Assembly: GCA_031273405.1 (NCBI GenBank)
Contig: JAISRW010000130.1
Coordinates: 1 to 7,269, forward strand
Reading direction: 5' to 3'
DNA length: 7,269 bases
DNA from: Treponema sp.
GTDB lineage: Bacteria > Spirochaetota > Spirochaetia > Treponematales > Breznakiellaceae
Both the position numbers and the translations under genes were made by a program. Within the stretch, counting starts at the first letter, position 1. Every line of letters begins with the position of its first letter. Shown here piece after piece: positions 1 through 5,602 of the stretch. The notes under the pieces are model-generated. The model saw only the letters and a program-made list of their open reading frames with translations, searched no databases and was not told the DNA's origin.

Positions 1-2
1 TC

Positions 3-932
3 TTTAACGCCGGAGTAACCAAATATCAGGGCCGGTACGTGATGATCTTCCGTAACGACTACGGTTTTGATCCCGAACGCGGGGGCTTTAAGTTTTGTAA
101 TCTGGGTATCGCCTACAGCAGGGACGGGATAAGCTGGGAGGTGGAAAAGAAACCCTTTCTTTCGCGGGAAACCTGGGCCGCCAACGGTCTTGAGCATTCT
201 GATATTACCAAGGTGTACGATCCCCGGCTTACGGTGATAGACGGGGTATGTTATCTCTGTTTTGCGGTGGATACGGGACACGGAATCCGGGGAGGTATCG
301 CCCGTACCGAAGATTTTGAACACATCCGGGTACTTTCCCTCTCCGCGCCGGATAACCGGAACATGGTTCTCTTTAGCGAAAAGATAGGGGGCCGCTATTG
401 GCGGCAGGAACGGCCCTTTCCGGTCTATTCCCGGGGAGGGATTGACCGCTTCGACCTCTGGACTTCCGCGTCAGAGGATCTGCGTTATTGGGGCGATACG
501 GAACTCGTTCTCGCCGTTGAGGATGTCAGCTGGGCCAACGATAAAATAGGTCCCGGCGCGCCGCCGGTAAAAACTTCCCGGGGCTGGCTCTCCGTTTTCC
601 ACGCCGTAGACCGGGACCGGAACCGCGGTAAAAACGGCTGGGAAGCCGCCTGGCAGAAACGTTACTGTGCGGGTTTTATGCTCCTGGATGCAGAGAACCC
701 CGCTAAAATAACCGGCCTCTGCAAGTTTCCCCTTTTGGCGCCGGAAACATCCTGGGAATGTGACGACGGTTTCCGTACCAACGTGATATTCCCCGGAGGG
801 CTCATTCTGGAAGATTCGGGGGAGCTTAAGATCTACTATGGCGCCTCGGACACGGTAGAATGTCTTGCCTTAGCCGACGCGGAGGATCTTATCCGTCTTT
901 GCGAAGATCCCCACGCCATGACAAGTGGTTAG
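3..932 (+). CDS. GH130 family beta-mannoside phosphorylase-like protein, 5' end cut by the window
   Basis: The open frame runs from the window edge through a GTG at 39. The twelve residues before that codon (FNAGVTKYQGRY) already match the conserved GH130 N-terminal region, so the true start lies upstream and probably only a few tens of residues are missing. Family marks, in order: the first blade FNAGVTKYQGRY-MIFRND; YDPRLT, whose Asp (codon 219-221) aligns with the proposed general acid of GH130 phosphorylases; RNMVLFSEKIGGRYWRQERP; GPGAPPVKTSRGWLSVFHAVD; and NVIFPGG followed by YYGASDTVECLALA. GH130 enzymes form a five-bladed beta-propeller. They act on beta-mannosidic linkages, usually phosphorolytically, releasing mannose-1-phosphate from manno-oligosaccharides or mannosyl-glucose. 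No signal peptide can be judged because the N-terminus is absent. The family call is firm. The substrate, and phosphorolysis versus hydrolysis, cannot be decided here. A hairpin with a T-run follows the stop. Confidence 0.88.
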   Translation, partial: FNAGVTKYQGRYVMIFRNDYGFDPERGGFKFCNLGIAYSRDGISWEVEKKPFLSRETWAANGLEHSDITKVYDPRLTVIDGVCYLCFAVDTGHGIRGGIARTEDFEHIRVLSLSAPDNRNMVLFSEKIGGRYWRQERPFPVYSRGGIDRFDLWTSASEDLRYWGDTELVLAVEDVSWANDKIGPGAPPVKTSRGWLSVFHAVDRDRNRGKNGWEAAWQKRYCAGFMLLDAENPAKITGLCKFPLLAPETSWECDDGFRTNVIFPGGLILEDSGELKIYYGASDTVECLALADAEDLIRLCEDPHAMTSG

Positions 933-957
933 CCCGGCGCCCTGCCGTCCGGCCCCG

Positions 958-1057
958 GCTTCCGAAAAAGCGGTCCAATCGGACTTAAAGTCCGGCCCGC
1001 TTTTTCTCCTAAATCTAAGGTTGCGGTTCCAAAATCTGACATTTTGGAACCGCCTCA
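958..1057 (+). repeat. Composite palindromic repeat, copy 1
   Basis: This unit begins GCTTCCGAAAAAGCGG. It forms a terminator-like hairpin, continues with TAAATCTAAGGTTGC, and then forms a second perfect 13-bp hairpin (1023-1035 with 1041-1053, core TTTTGGAACCGC), ending CCTCA. The same order of elements recurs at 1187-1270. Copy 1 carries an extra inner inverted repeat (GGACTT/AAGTCC, 981-993) in the first loop. Confidence 0.75.
965..1005 (+). terminator. Terminator-like hairpin after the GH130 gene
   Basis: AAAAAGCGG (965-973) pairs perfectly with CCGCTTTTT (997-1005), and GGACTT/AAGTCC (981-993) can form an inner stem. The flanking A-run and T-run make it usable in both directions. It sits 32 bases past the GH130 stop, a suitable place for an intrinsic terminator. 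It is also part of a repeat unit, so it may be a repeat that happens to end transcription. Confidence 0.6.
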
Positions 1058-1153
1058 TCTGTTAAAATGATCCTGCCGTCTGCTTGCCAGAAAAAATAAC
1101 CCCCGGTATACTGATTCCGCCATGACGGAACCGGGATATAGTATGTTAAACGA

Positions 1154-1188
1154 GCTTTTCCCAAAACTCGGTTAGTTTTGGGGAAAGC
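1154..1188. repeat. 15-bp hairpin of the TTTTGGGAAAGC palindrome family
   Basis: GCTTTTCCCAAAACT (1154-1168) pairs with AGTTTTGGGGAAAGC (1174-1188) over 15 positions, including one T-G wobble, with a 5-base loop (CGGTT). Nearly the same arms recur at 1237-1266 and 3871-3901. Confidence 0.75.
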
Positions 1189-1270
1189 TTCCGAAAAAGC
1201 GGCCCAAAGCCCGCTTTTTCATTTAAATTTAAGGTTGCTTTCCCAAAACTGAAGTTTTGGGAAAGCCTCA
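1187..1270 (+). repeat. Composite palindromic repeat, copy 2
   Basis: The unit starts GCTTCCGAAAAAGCGG and has a hairpin (1193-1202 with 1211-1220, arms GAAAAAGCGG/CCGCTTTTTC). TTTAAATTTAAGGTTGC follows, then a perfect 14-bp hairpin (1237-1250 with 1253-1266, core TTTTGGGAAAGC), ending CCTCA. It matches copy 1 at 958-1057 element by element but has a shorter first loop. Confidence 0.75.
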
Positions 1271-1317
1271 AACAATACAAAATAAGAATTTTTAACCGGC
1301 AAGTCGAATCGAATCAC

Positions 1318-1347
1318 GAACCGCGAACCTTCGGTTCGATGGTTCGC
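1318..1347. repeat. CGAACC/GGTTCG inverted-repeat cluster
   Basis: CGAACC at 1324-1329 pairs with GGTTCG at 1333-1338 across a TTC loop, or alternatively with GGTTCGC at 1341-1347. An extra CGAACC lies at 1318-1323. The same CGAACC-NNN-GGTTCG hairpin appears at 3818-3832, and a relative lies at 5496-5512. Confidence 0.6.
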
Positions 1348-1422
1348 AGGCGAATAAGTTTTTGCGTCAAAGCGTCTGCGAAGCGATTTTTTGAGGTTTT
1401 ATGCGCGAAGCGCAACAAACTG

Positions 1423-1452
1423 CTGGCACTGCCGCAACTGCCGGGCTATACT
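1423..1452 (+). promoter_or_regulatory. Possible sigma-70 promoter immediately before rsmI
   Basis: CTGGCA (1423-1428) and TATACT (1447-1452) are 18 bases apart. TATACT matches 5 of 6 positions of the -10 consensus; the -35 is only 4 of 6. Seven bases past the -10 lies the GTG at 1459, so transcription could begin at or next to the start codon. The weak -35 keeps this tentative. Confidence 0.3.
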
Positions 1453-1458
1453 GTTTTT

Positions 1459-2166
1459 GTGGCGATTTTATACGTTATCGGGACCCCTATAGGGAATTTG
1501 GGTGATTTGAGCTTCAGGGCAGTGGAAATTCTCAAAAGCGCTGAACTGGTAGCCTGCGAAGATACCCGGCAGACCCTCAAACTCCTGAGCCATTTCGGGA
1601 TTTCGGTTAAAATGCTTTCCTGCAGGGCCCAAAACGAAAAATTTGCCGCCGAAAAAGTCATTGCCGCCCTCAGGGAAGGCAAGACGGTGGCCTATGCCAG
1701 CGACGCCGGCACCCCGGCCCTCAGCGATCCCGGGGCGGTCCTGGCCAGGAAAGCCGCGGAGGCCGGTTTCGAGGTGATTCCTATTCCGGGTCCCTCGGCC
1801 TTTGCTTCCCTGGTCAGTGTTGCCGGCGGAATAGACAAAAGCGTCCTTTTTGAGGGATTCTTGTCCCCAAAACCGGGCCGCCGCCGTTCCAGGCTCCGGG
1901 AACTTTTGGACGGCGAATTTGCCTTTGTGCTTTACGAATCTCCCTTCAGAATTCTCAAGCTTTTGGCGGATTTAGCCGATCTTGATAGTGAACGGTATAT
2001 TTGTGTTGCCAGAGAGATGACCAAGGTGCACGAAGAATATCTTCGGGGCCCGGCGGGGGAAATTTACCTTTTTTTGGCTGAAAGGGCAAAAAAGAATGAA
2101 ATCAGGGGTGAATTCTCCGTTTATGTCTCTGGGAGGAGCCGGAATCACCTATTCGGCGATTTTTAG
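1459..2166 (+). CDS. rsmI: 16S rRNA (cytidine-1402 2'-O)-methyltransferase RsmI
   Basis: RsmI uses S-adenosylmethionine to methylate the 2'-O of C1402 in the ribosomal P-site region of 16S rRNA, fine-tuning decoding. From the GTG at 1459 the protein is 235 residues and shows the full tetrapyrrole-methylase-fold signature: GTPIGNLGDLSFRA (8-21), ACEDTRQT (32-39), SDAGTPALSDPG (81-92), PIPGPSA (108-114), YESPFR (159-164), AREMTK (184-189) and EIRGEFSVYVSG near the C-terminus. I chose the GTG because family members begin a few residues before the LYVxxTPIGN strand. The frame is open upstream to an ATG at 1339, but those 40 residues are encoded in palindromic intergenic DNA and match no RsmI feature. 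No Shine-Dalgarno sequence precedes the GTG. The protein ends near the catalytic domain, without the roughly 50-residue C-terminal tail of the E. coli enzyme. Function is firm; the start is less so. Confidence 0.93.
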   Translation: MAILYVIGTPIGNLGDLSFRAVEILKSAELVACEDTRQTLKLLSHFGISVKMLSCRAQNEKFAAEKVIAALREGKTVAYASDAGTPALSDPGAVLARKAAEAGFEVIPIPGPSAFASLVSVAGGIDKSVLFEGFLSPKPGRRRSRLRELLDGEFAFVLYESPFRILKLLADLADLDSERYICVAREMTKVHEEYLRGPAGEIYLFLAERAKKNEIRGEFSVYVSGRSRNHLFGDF

Positions 2167-2208
2167 GATTTCATGCGCAAAGTGCTAGCAAAAATTTAAA
2201 TTATCAGG

Positions 2209-2236
2209 TAAACTATTAATGGAATAATGCCGATAT
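2209..2236 (+). promoter_or_regulatory. Sigma-28 (FliA/WhiG-type) promoter for flgM
   Basis: TAAA (2209-2212) is followed after 16 bases by GCCGATAT (2229-2236). The flagellar sigma-28 consensus is TAAA, about 15 bases, then GCCGATAA or GCCGATAT. The -10 matches all eight positions of the GCCGATAT form; the spacer is one base long. A transcript would start near 2243, just upstream of the flgM ribosome-binding site. Confidence 0.65.
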
Positions 2237-2252
2237 ATAGGGTAGGTAGGAA

Positions 2253-2543
2253 ATGAGTATGACCATCGACAAGATAGGTTCCATCGATCCCATTCAGCCC
2301 GGGAAAAAGCCCGGACAGACTAGCCGTATCAGGGAAACCCCCAAATCCGACTCCATTAGTATTTCTCCGGAGGCGGTAGAAAAAGCTGAACTATACCGGG
2401 CCATGGAGTGGGCGATCGCCGCTCCTGATGTCCGGGCAGAGAGGGTTGCGGAACTTAGGGCAAAAATTGATGATCCTTCGTATCTAAACGACCAGATAAT
2501 CGATGCCACGGCGGATAGACTCATGGACGCTTTATTCGGTTAA
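2253..2543 (+). CDS. flgM: Flagellar anti-sigma-28 factor FlgM
   Basis: FlgM binds and holds the flagellar sigma factor sigma-28 until the hook-basal body is complete, then leaves the cell through the flagellar export apparatus, releasing late-gene transcription. The 96-residue product has the family layout: a polar, low-complexity N-terminal half (about 1-35, rich in Ser, Pro and Lys), the SDSISISPEAVEKAE stretch, and the sigma-binding helical C-terminal half DVRAERVAELRAKI...YLNDQIIDATADRLMDALF, the conserved R-x-E-x-V-x-x-L-x-x-x-I region. The leader GGTAGGTAGGAA serves either the ATG at 2253 or the one two codons later at 2259; spacing slightly favours 2259. A sigma-28 promoter lies directly upstream and a strong terminator directly downstream, so the gene looks like a single transcription unit that can be induced by the factor it inhibits. 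It is on the same strand as rsmI, 86 bases away. Confidence 0.88.
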   Translation: MSMTIDKIGSIDPIQPGKKPGQTSRIRETPKSDSISISPEAVEKAELYRAMEWAIAAPDVRAERVAELRAKIDDPSYLNDQIIDATADRLMDALFG

Positions 2544-2580
2544 ATCTGAGTAGTTTCAATACAGGAAAGAAGCGAAACCG

Positions 2581-2619
2581 GGCGGAACCCTGACATTGAC
2601 TGGGTTCCGCCTTTTTTTT
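2581..2619 (+). terminator. Strong intrinsic terminator after flgM
   Basis: GGCGGAACCC (2581-2590) pairs perfectly with GGGTTCCGCC (2602-2611) across an 11-base loop, and eight T residues (2612-2619) follow at once. This is a textbook intrinsic terminator, placed 37 bases after the flgM stop and just before the next gene. Confidence 0.93.
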
Positions 2620-2638
2620 CCGCAGGGCGGGGAACAAA

Positions 2639-3784
2639 TTGGCAGATATTTTAATCAAACTGGATCCGGAAATCATTGTCGGGCTGGATACGTTAAACCG
2701 CGCGGGGACTCTTTGCGGCGTCCACGGCAGCCGGGTTCTGGTCGCTACCGAACAGGTCCTTTACGAAAATAACAATATAGGGCGGCTTATCACTGTTCTG
2801 AAAGACGCGGGGCTTGAAGCCATTGTTTTTGATGAAATTCCCGCCCAGGCCACCGCGGATGTGGCGGAATCCGCGGCTGTCCTTGCCCGAGGGGCCTGCT
2901 GCAACGCGATAATCGGCTTCGGCGGGATCAAAACCCAGTCCGTCGCCCGGCTGGCCGCTATTATTGCCGGTTCCCGGCTGGAACTCTTTGACCTTCTGGA
3001 CGGCCGCAGGGAAGAAAAATCTTTCCTGCCCTATGTGGCTATTCCTACAACCGGCCGGGACCCCTTTATGTTTGCCCCCTATTTTATCGCCTTGGACCCA
3101 AGGGATCGGTCGGTAAAGCTGATCAAGTCGCCGCCGGGGCTCTGTTCCGCCGCGATTATCGACGGCAGCCTTTCCGAGTCCCTGAGCGGCAAATTCGCTT
3201 CTACCACCGCCTTCGACGGTTTCTGCGGCGCCGTGGAAGCCTACTGTTCTTCCAGGTCCAGTTTTCTTTCCGACGCCCTGCTGGAACAGGCGATCACCCT
3301 CTATAGCCGCATGATCGATTCTTATGTGGACGATCAGAATTTCGATCTTGCCGGGGGAGCTACCAACGCGGGCTTCCTCCTGGCTCTCGGTTCCGCCGTC
3401 AGCTCCCCGGGGATAGGGACGGCCCTGGCCTATGCCCTTAACGGGAAATTCCCCATTGCCAAATCCTGGTGTTCCACGATACTCTTGCCCTATATACTGG
3501 AAAAACTCGTCGGCTCCCGGCCGGAAAAGATGGCCAGGATTGCCGCCGTCATGAACGAACCGGTGGAAGGGGCCTCCGCGGCAGACTCCGCGAGCATGGC
3601 GGTAGAGGCAGTACGCCGCCGCATGGGCGTACTCAAGGTGCCGGCCAGGCTGAAGGAATTCAATATCTCCCTGGACAGGCTGGTCCCGGTGGCCGAGTCG
3701 GCCAAGAGCCTTGAATTTGTTGCCTTCTCCCCCTGGACCGTAACCGCCGAAGACGCCTTTGATATTCTTAAACAGGCCTATTAA
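2639..3784 (+). CDS. Divergent iron-containing alcohol dehydrogenase family protein lacking metal-ligand histidines
   Basis: The 381-residue length and fold pattern fit the Fe-ADH/dehydroquinate synthase-like family. An N-terminal nucleotide-binding half contains GFGGIKTQSVAR (93-104), where canonical members have GGGSxxDxAK, and AIPTTGRDPF (134-143), where they have PTTAGTGSE. A helical C-terminal half contains TTAFDGFCGAVEAY (189-202) and TALAY...IAKSWCSTILLP (261-284). Against E. coli FucO, the ligand Asp is kept (D193), but the three ligand histidines are replaced: FucO His200 by G197, His263 by T261 and His277 by K275; the nearby conserved His267 becomes Y265. Ordinary Fe/Zn-dependent alcohol oxidation is therefore doubtful, and the dinucleotide loop is altered too. 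It may be a pseudoenzyme or have taken on another role. The start is a TTG at 2639 with a purine-rich GGCGGGGAA about eight bases upstream; the next in-frame Met is residue 144. The flgM terminator separates it from flgM. No function is assigned. Confidence 0.8.
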   Translation: MADILIKLDPEIIVGLDTLNRAGTLCGVHGSRVLVATEQVLYENNNIGRLITVLKDAGLEAIVFDEIPAQATADVAESAAVLARGACCNAIIGFGGIKTQSVARLAAIIAGSRLELFDLLDGRREEKSFLPYVAIPTTGRDPFMFAPYFIALDPRDRSVKLIKSPPGLCSAAIIDGSLSESLSGKFASTTAFDGFCGAVEAYCSSRSSFLSDALLEQAITLYSRMIDSYVDDQNFDLAGGATNAGFLLALGSAVSSPGIGTALAYALNGKFPIAKSWCSTILLPYILEKLVGSRPEKMARIAAVMNEPVEGASAADSASMAVEAVRRRMGVLKVPARLKEFNISLDRLVPVAESAKSLEFVAFSPWTVTAEDAFDILKQAY

Positions 3785-3817
3785 CACCGCCCGGATAAAA
3801 TCATGAGGCAGTTCCAT

Positions 3818-3832
3818 CGAACCGTAGGTTCG
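3818..3832. repeat. CGAACC-GTA-GGTTCG hairpin
   Basis: A perfect 6-bp inverted repeat with a three-base loop, followed by CACTAACCGAGTTTTGGAACC. The CTAACCGAGTT part of that tail (3835-3845) is the reverse complement of 1165-1175 in the first gap, so this is a further dispersed copy of the same repeat family. Confidence 0.55.
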
Positions 3833-3870
3833 CACTAACCGAGTTTTGGAACCGGCTCTCATAACCAAGA

Positions 3871-3901
3871 GCTTTTCCCAAAACTTCAGTTTTGGGAAAG
3901 C
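3871..3901. repeat. TTTTGGGAAAGC palindrome, third copy
   Basis: GCTTTTCCCAAAACT (3871-3885) faces AGTTTTGGGAAAGC (3888-3901) with a two-base loop and one bulged T. It is nearly identical to the hairpins at 1154-1188 and 1237-1266. It sits 22 bases before the RNase start codon, leaving the AAAGGGG ribosome-binding site free. Confidence 0.75.
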
Positions 3902-3923
3902 CTTCCAATAAAGGGGTATAAGT

Positions 3924-5345
3924 ATGGACATCAATTTTTATTCTCTCGGCGCCGCCGGGGAGGTAACCGGTTCCAAGCATGTGCTCGAAATCGACGGCAA
4001 AAGCTACCTTATCGACTGCGGGGCCTTCCAGGGCAGCCGGGCCGAGGCGGACAGGAAAAACCGGGACTTCGGCATAGCCGTCGACAGGATCGAGGCGGTC
4101 ATCCTGACCCACGGCCACCTTGATCACTGCGGGCTGCTTCCCCTCCTGGCAAAGCAGGGCTATAAGGGGAATATTTACGCCACCCCCGCAAGCCGGGATA
4201 TCGCCAGCCTCATCATGATGGATTCCGCCAATATCCAGGCCAGGGATGCCGAGTATCTCAGGAAGCAGGCCTATAAAAAAGGGGAAAAATTTGAATGGAC
4301 CCCCTTGTACGAAGAAAAAGACGCCATACAGGCTACAAGCCAGATGATCGGCGTTTCCTACAACCGCCCCATGTATATAGGCGACGGAATTCAGCTTGAA
4401 TTTTATGACGCCGGCCACATCCTTGGGTCCGCCATGGCCTACATCACCGTAAAAAGAGACGGGCAGGAAATCACGATTCTGGCTTCAGGGGATTTGGGGC
4501 GGAAGGATAAGCCCATTATCAGCGACCCCGCCCTGCCCCCGGTCCCTGATTATCTCATCCTGGAGAGTACCTACGGCGACCGCCGCCACGACAGCGCCAA
4601 CGATGCCCTAGGGCGGCTTGCGGAAATTGCCAAGCGGGCCGTCAAAACCAAAGGCCGGATTCTCATCCCCGCCTTTGCCATCGAGAGGACCCAGGAACTG
4701 GTTTACTATTTCCATCTTTTGGTTGACGAGGGGATCATTCCGGAGATCCCTATTTATGTAGACTCTCCCATGGCAACCAACGCCACCACAATTTTTCAGG
4801 TCCACCCGGAATGTTACGACAAGGAAATAAAAGACGCTTTTATAAAGCACCATAAAAATCCCTTTGGTTTTAATTCCCTGCATTTTACTACCAGCGTTGC
4901 CGAATCCAAGGCCCTCAACGATCACGGCGGCCCCCTCATCATTATCGCCGCCGACGGCATGTGCGAAGCCGGCCGCATCCAGCACCACCTGATACACAAC
5001 ATCGGCGACCCCAACACCACCATTCTCATCGTAGGCTACATGGCCGAGAATACCCTGGGCCGCAGGATTCGCAACAAGGATGGGGAGGTAAAAATCCACG
5101 GCCAATGGTTCAAACGCCGCGCCGCCGTGGAGGAGATCAACGCCTTCAGCGCCCACGCCGATTACGTTGAGGCCCACCAATGGCTTAAATCCCTGGGCCC
5201 CAAAGCGGAAAAGACGCGGCTTAAGAACATATTCATTGTCCACGGCGAAAACAAGGCCCAGGCTCATTTCAAGCAGTACCTCGCGGAACAGGGTTTCCCC
5301 CAGAGCGAAATTGTGCGTTACGGAAGGATCTATTCTATAAGCTAA
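3924..5345 (+). CDS. Beta-CASP metallo-beta-lactamase-fold ribonuclease (CPSF73/TTHA0252-like)
   Basis: The 473-residue protein carries every catalytic motif of the beta-CASP RNases. Motif 1 is the D31 strand end; motif 2 is HGHLDH (H63, H65, D67, H68); motif 3 is AGHILGS (H165); motif 4 is SGDLG (D190). Motif A is LESTYGDRRH (E214), motif B is FSAHADY (H411) and motif C is IVHGENKA (H440). The beta-CASP domain is inserted at about 210-400, and the metallo-beta-lactamase fold closes with motifs B and C. Members are two-zinc RNases that act as endonucleases and sometimes as 5'-3' exonucleases in bacterial mRNA or rRNA turnover. This one has no KH domain and lacks the C-terminal dimerisation domain of RNase J, so it belongs with TTHA0252-type and eukaryotic CPSF73-related proteins. 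The ATG at 3924 follows AAAGGGG at about eight bases. It has no signal peptide and should be cytoplasmic. Its RNA targets cannot be read from sequence. Confidence 0.93.
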   Translation: MDINFYSLGAAGEVTGSKHVLEIDGKSYLIDCGAFQGSRAEADRKNRDFGIAVDRIEAVILTHGHLDHCGLLPLLAKQGYKGNIYATPASRDIASLIMMDSANIQARDAEYLRKQAYKKGEKFEWTPLYEEKDAIQATSQMIGVSYNRPMYIGDGIQLEFYDAGHILGSAMAYITVKRDGQEITILASGDLGRKDKPIISDPALPPVPDYLILESTYGDRRHDSANDALGRLAEIAKRAVKTKGRILIPAFAIERTQELVYYFHLLVDEGIIPEIPIYVDSPMATNATTIFQVHPECYDKEIKDAFIKHHKNPFGFNSLHFTTSVAESKALNDHGGPLIIIAADGMCEAGRIQHHLIHNIGDPNTTILIVGYMAENTLGRRIRNKDGEVKIHGQWFKRRAAVEEINAFSAHADYVEAHQWLKSLGPKAEKTRLKNIFIVHGENKAQAHFKQYLAEQGFPQSEIVRYGRIYSIS

Positions 5346-5480
5346 GTTCGCAGCTACTCAGGCGCCTATATACCAATCCACATACCCCGGGGTAAGCTCG
5401 AACCTACCCTTGGTTCCGCCTCAAGGGGCCGGGGCCGACGGCAAGAGTGCCTTCGATATAGCCCGTTGGTGTCGGGGATT

Positions 5481-5527
5481 GCGGGGACAGTTACAACGAA
5501 CCGAATGTTCGTAGCAACAGCCCCCGC
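5481..5527. repeat. Long near-perfect hairpin with 21-base arms
   Basis: Arms 5481-5501 and 5507-5527 pair at 17 of 21 positions around a five-base CGAAT loop: GCGGGG with CCCCGC outside, GTT with AAC, and ACGAAC with GTTCGT inside. The two mismatch zones are regular three-base internal loops (ACA opposite AGC, each with a central C-G pair). It lies 135 bases past the RNase stop and is not followed by a T-run. Its inner stem is related to the CGAACC/GGTTCG repeats. It could be a repeat, a transcript-end structure or part of a small RNA. Confidence 0.65.
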
Positions 5528-5554
5528 TTAACAAAAATGGTGTCTATCACCCCT

Positions 5555-5599
5555 GCGTTTACTTGCCCTCCGCAGACCGCCGCGAAGGGCAAAAAACGC
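5555..5599 (-). terminator. Possible terminator hairpin for the minus-strand lipoprotein gene
   Basis: On the minus strand GCGTTT and TTGCCCT pair with AGGGCAA and AAACGC (5555-5560 with 5594-5599, 5563-5569 with 5586-5592) around a 16-base GC-rich loop, starting four bases past the lipoprotein stop. The six-T run lies in the ascending arm rather than after the stem, so this is not a standard intrinsic terminator. A smaller CGCT/AGCG stem (5597-5608) before the same T-run overlaps the stop codon and is weak. Confidence 0.3.
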
Positions 5600-5602
5600 T
5601 TG

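Larger units (their letters stand above)
933..1458. other. Gene-free, palindrome-rich intergenic gap
   Basis: No convincing gene lies between the GH130 stop and the likely rsmI start. The gap holds two copies of a composite repeat (958-1057 and 1187-1270), a separate 15-bp hairpin (1154-1188), nested inverted repeats around 1102-1135, a cluster of CGAACC/GGTTCG palindromes (1318-1347), a small TGCGC-GAA-GCGCA palindrome (1402-1414), and a possible promoter just before rsmI. The density of inverted repeats suggests non-coding repetitive DNA rather than decayed coding sequence. Confidence 0.75.

Noticed and set aside
870..1058. 62-codon minus-strand frame overlapping the GH130 gene end
   Set aside because: It runs through the terminator hairpin and composite repeat, with no family resemblance and no start signal.
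1143..1175. Ten-codon frame MLNELFPKLG before a hairpin, considered as an attenuator leader peptide
   Set aside because: It lacks a good ribosome-binding site, has no run of regulatory codons, overlaps the repeat hairpin itself, and no biosynthetic gene follows.
1339..1458. 40-residue N-terminal extension of RsmI from the ATG at 1339
   Set aside because: It is encoded in palindromic repeat DNA, lacks a ribosome-binding site, and precedes the point where RsmI proteins begin.
933..1458. CRISPR array, considered because of the repeated palindromes
   Set aside because: Repeat units are 84-100 bases with internal hairpins, only two copies, and no regular spacers; no cas gene is in the window.
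2693..3934. 413-codon open frame on the minus strand opposite the Fe-ADH gene
   Set aside because: Its composition is Gly/Arg/Pro-biased as expected of an antisense shadow of GC-rich codons, it shows no family motif, and the plus-strand frame has clear homology and a ribosome-binding site.
3801..5267. 205- and 219-codon minus-strand frames opposite the RNase gene
   Set aside because: Both are shadows of the beta-CASP RNase, which has all its catalytic motifs on the plus strand; neither antisense frame resembles a protein family.
5346..5602. tRNA or other structured housekeeping RNA in the third gap
   Set aside because: Stems are present, but no cloverleaf with a T-arm GTTCRA and acceptor stem could be assembled; only the 5481-5527 hairpin and short palindromes such as TACCCCGGGGTA (5383-5394) stand out.
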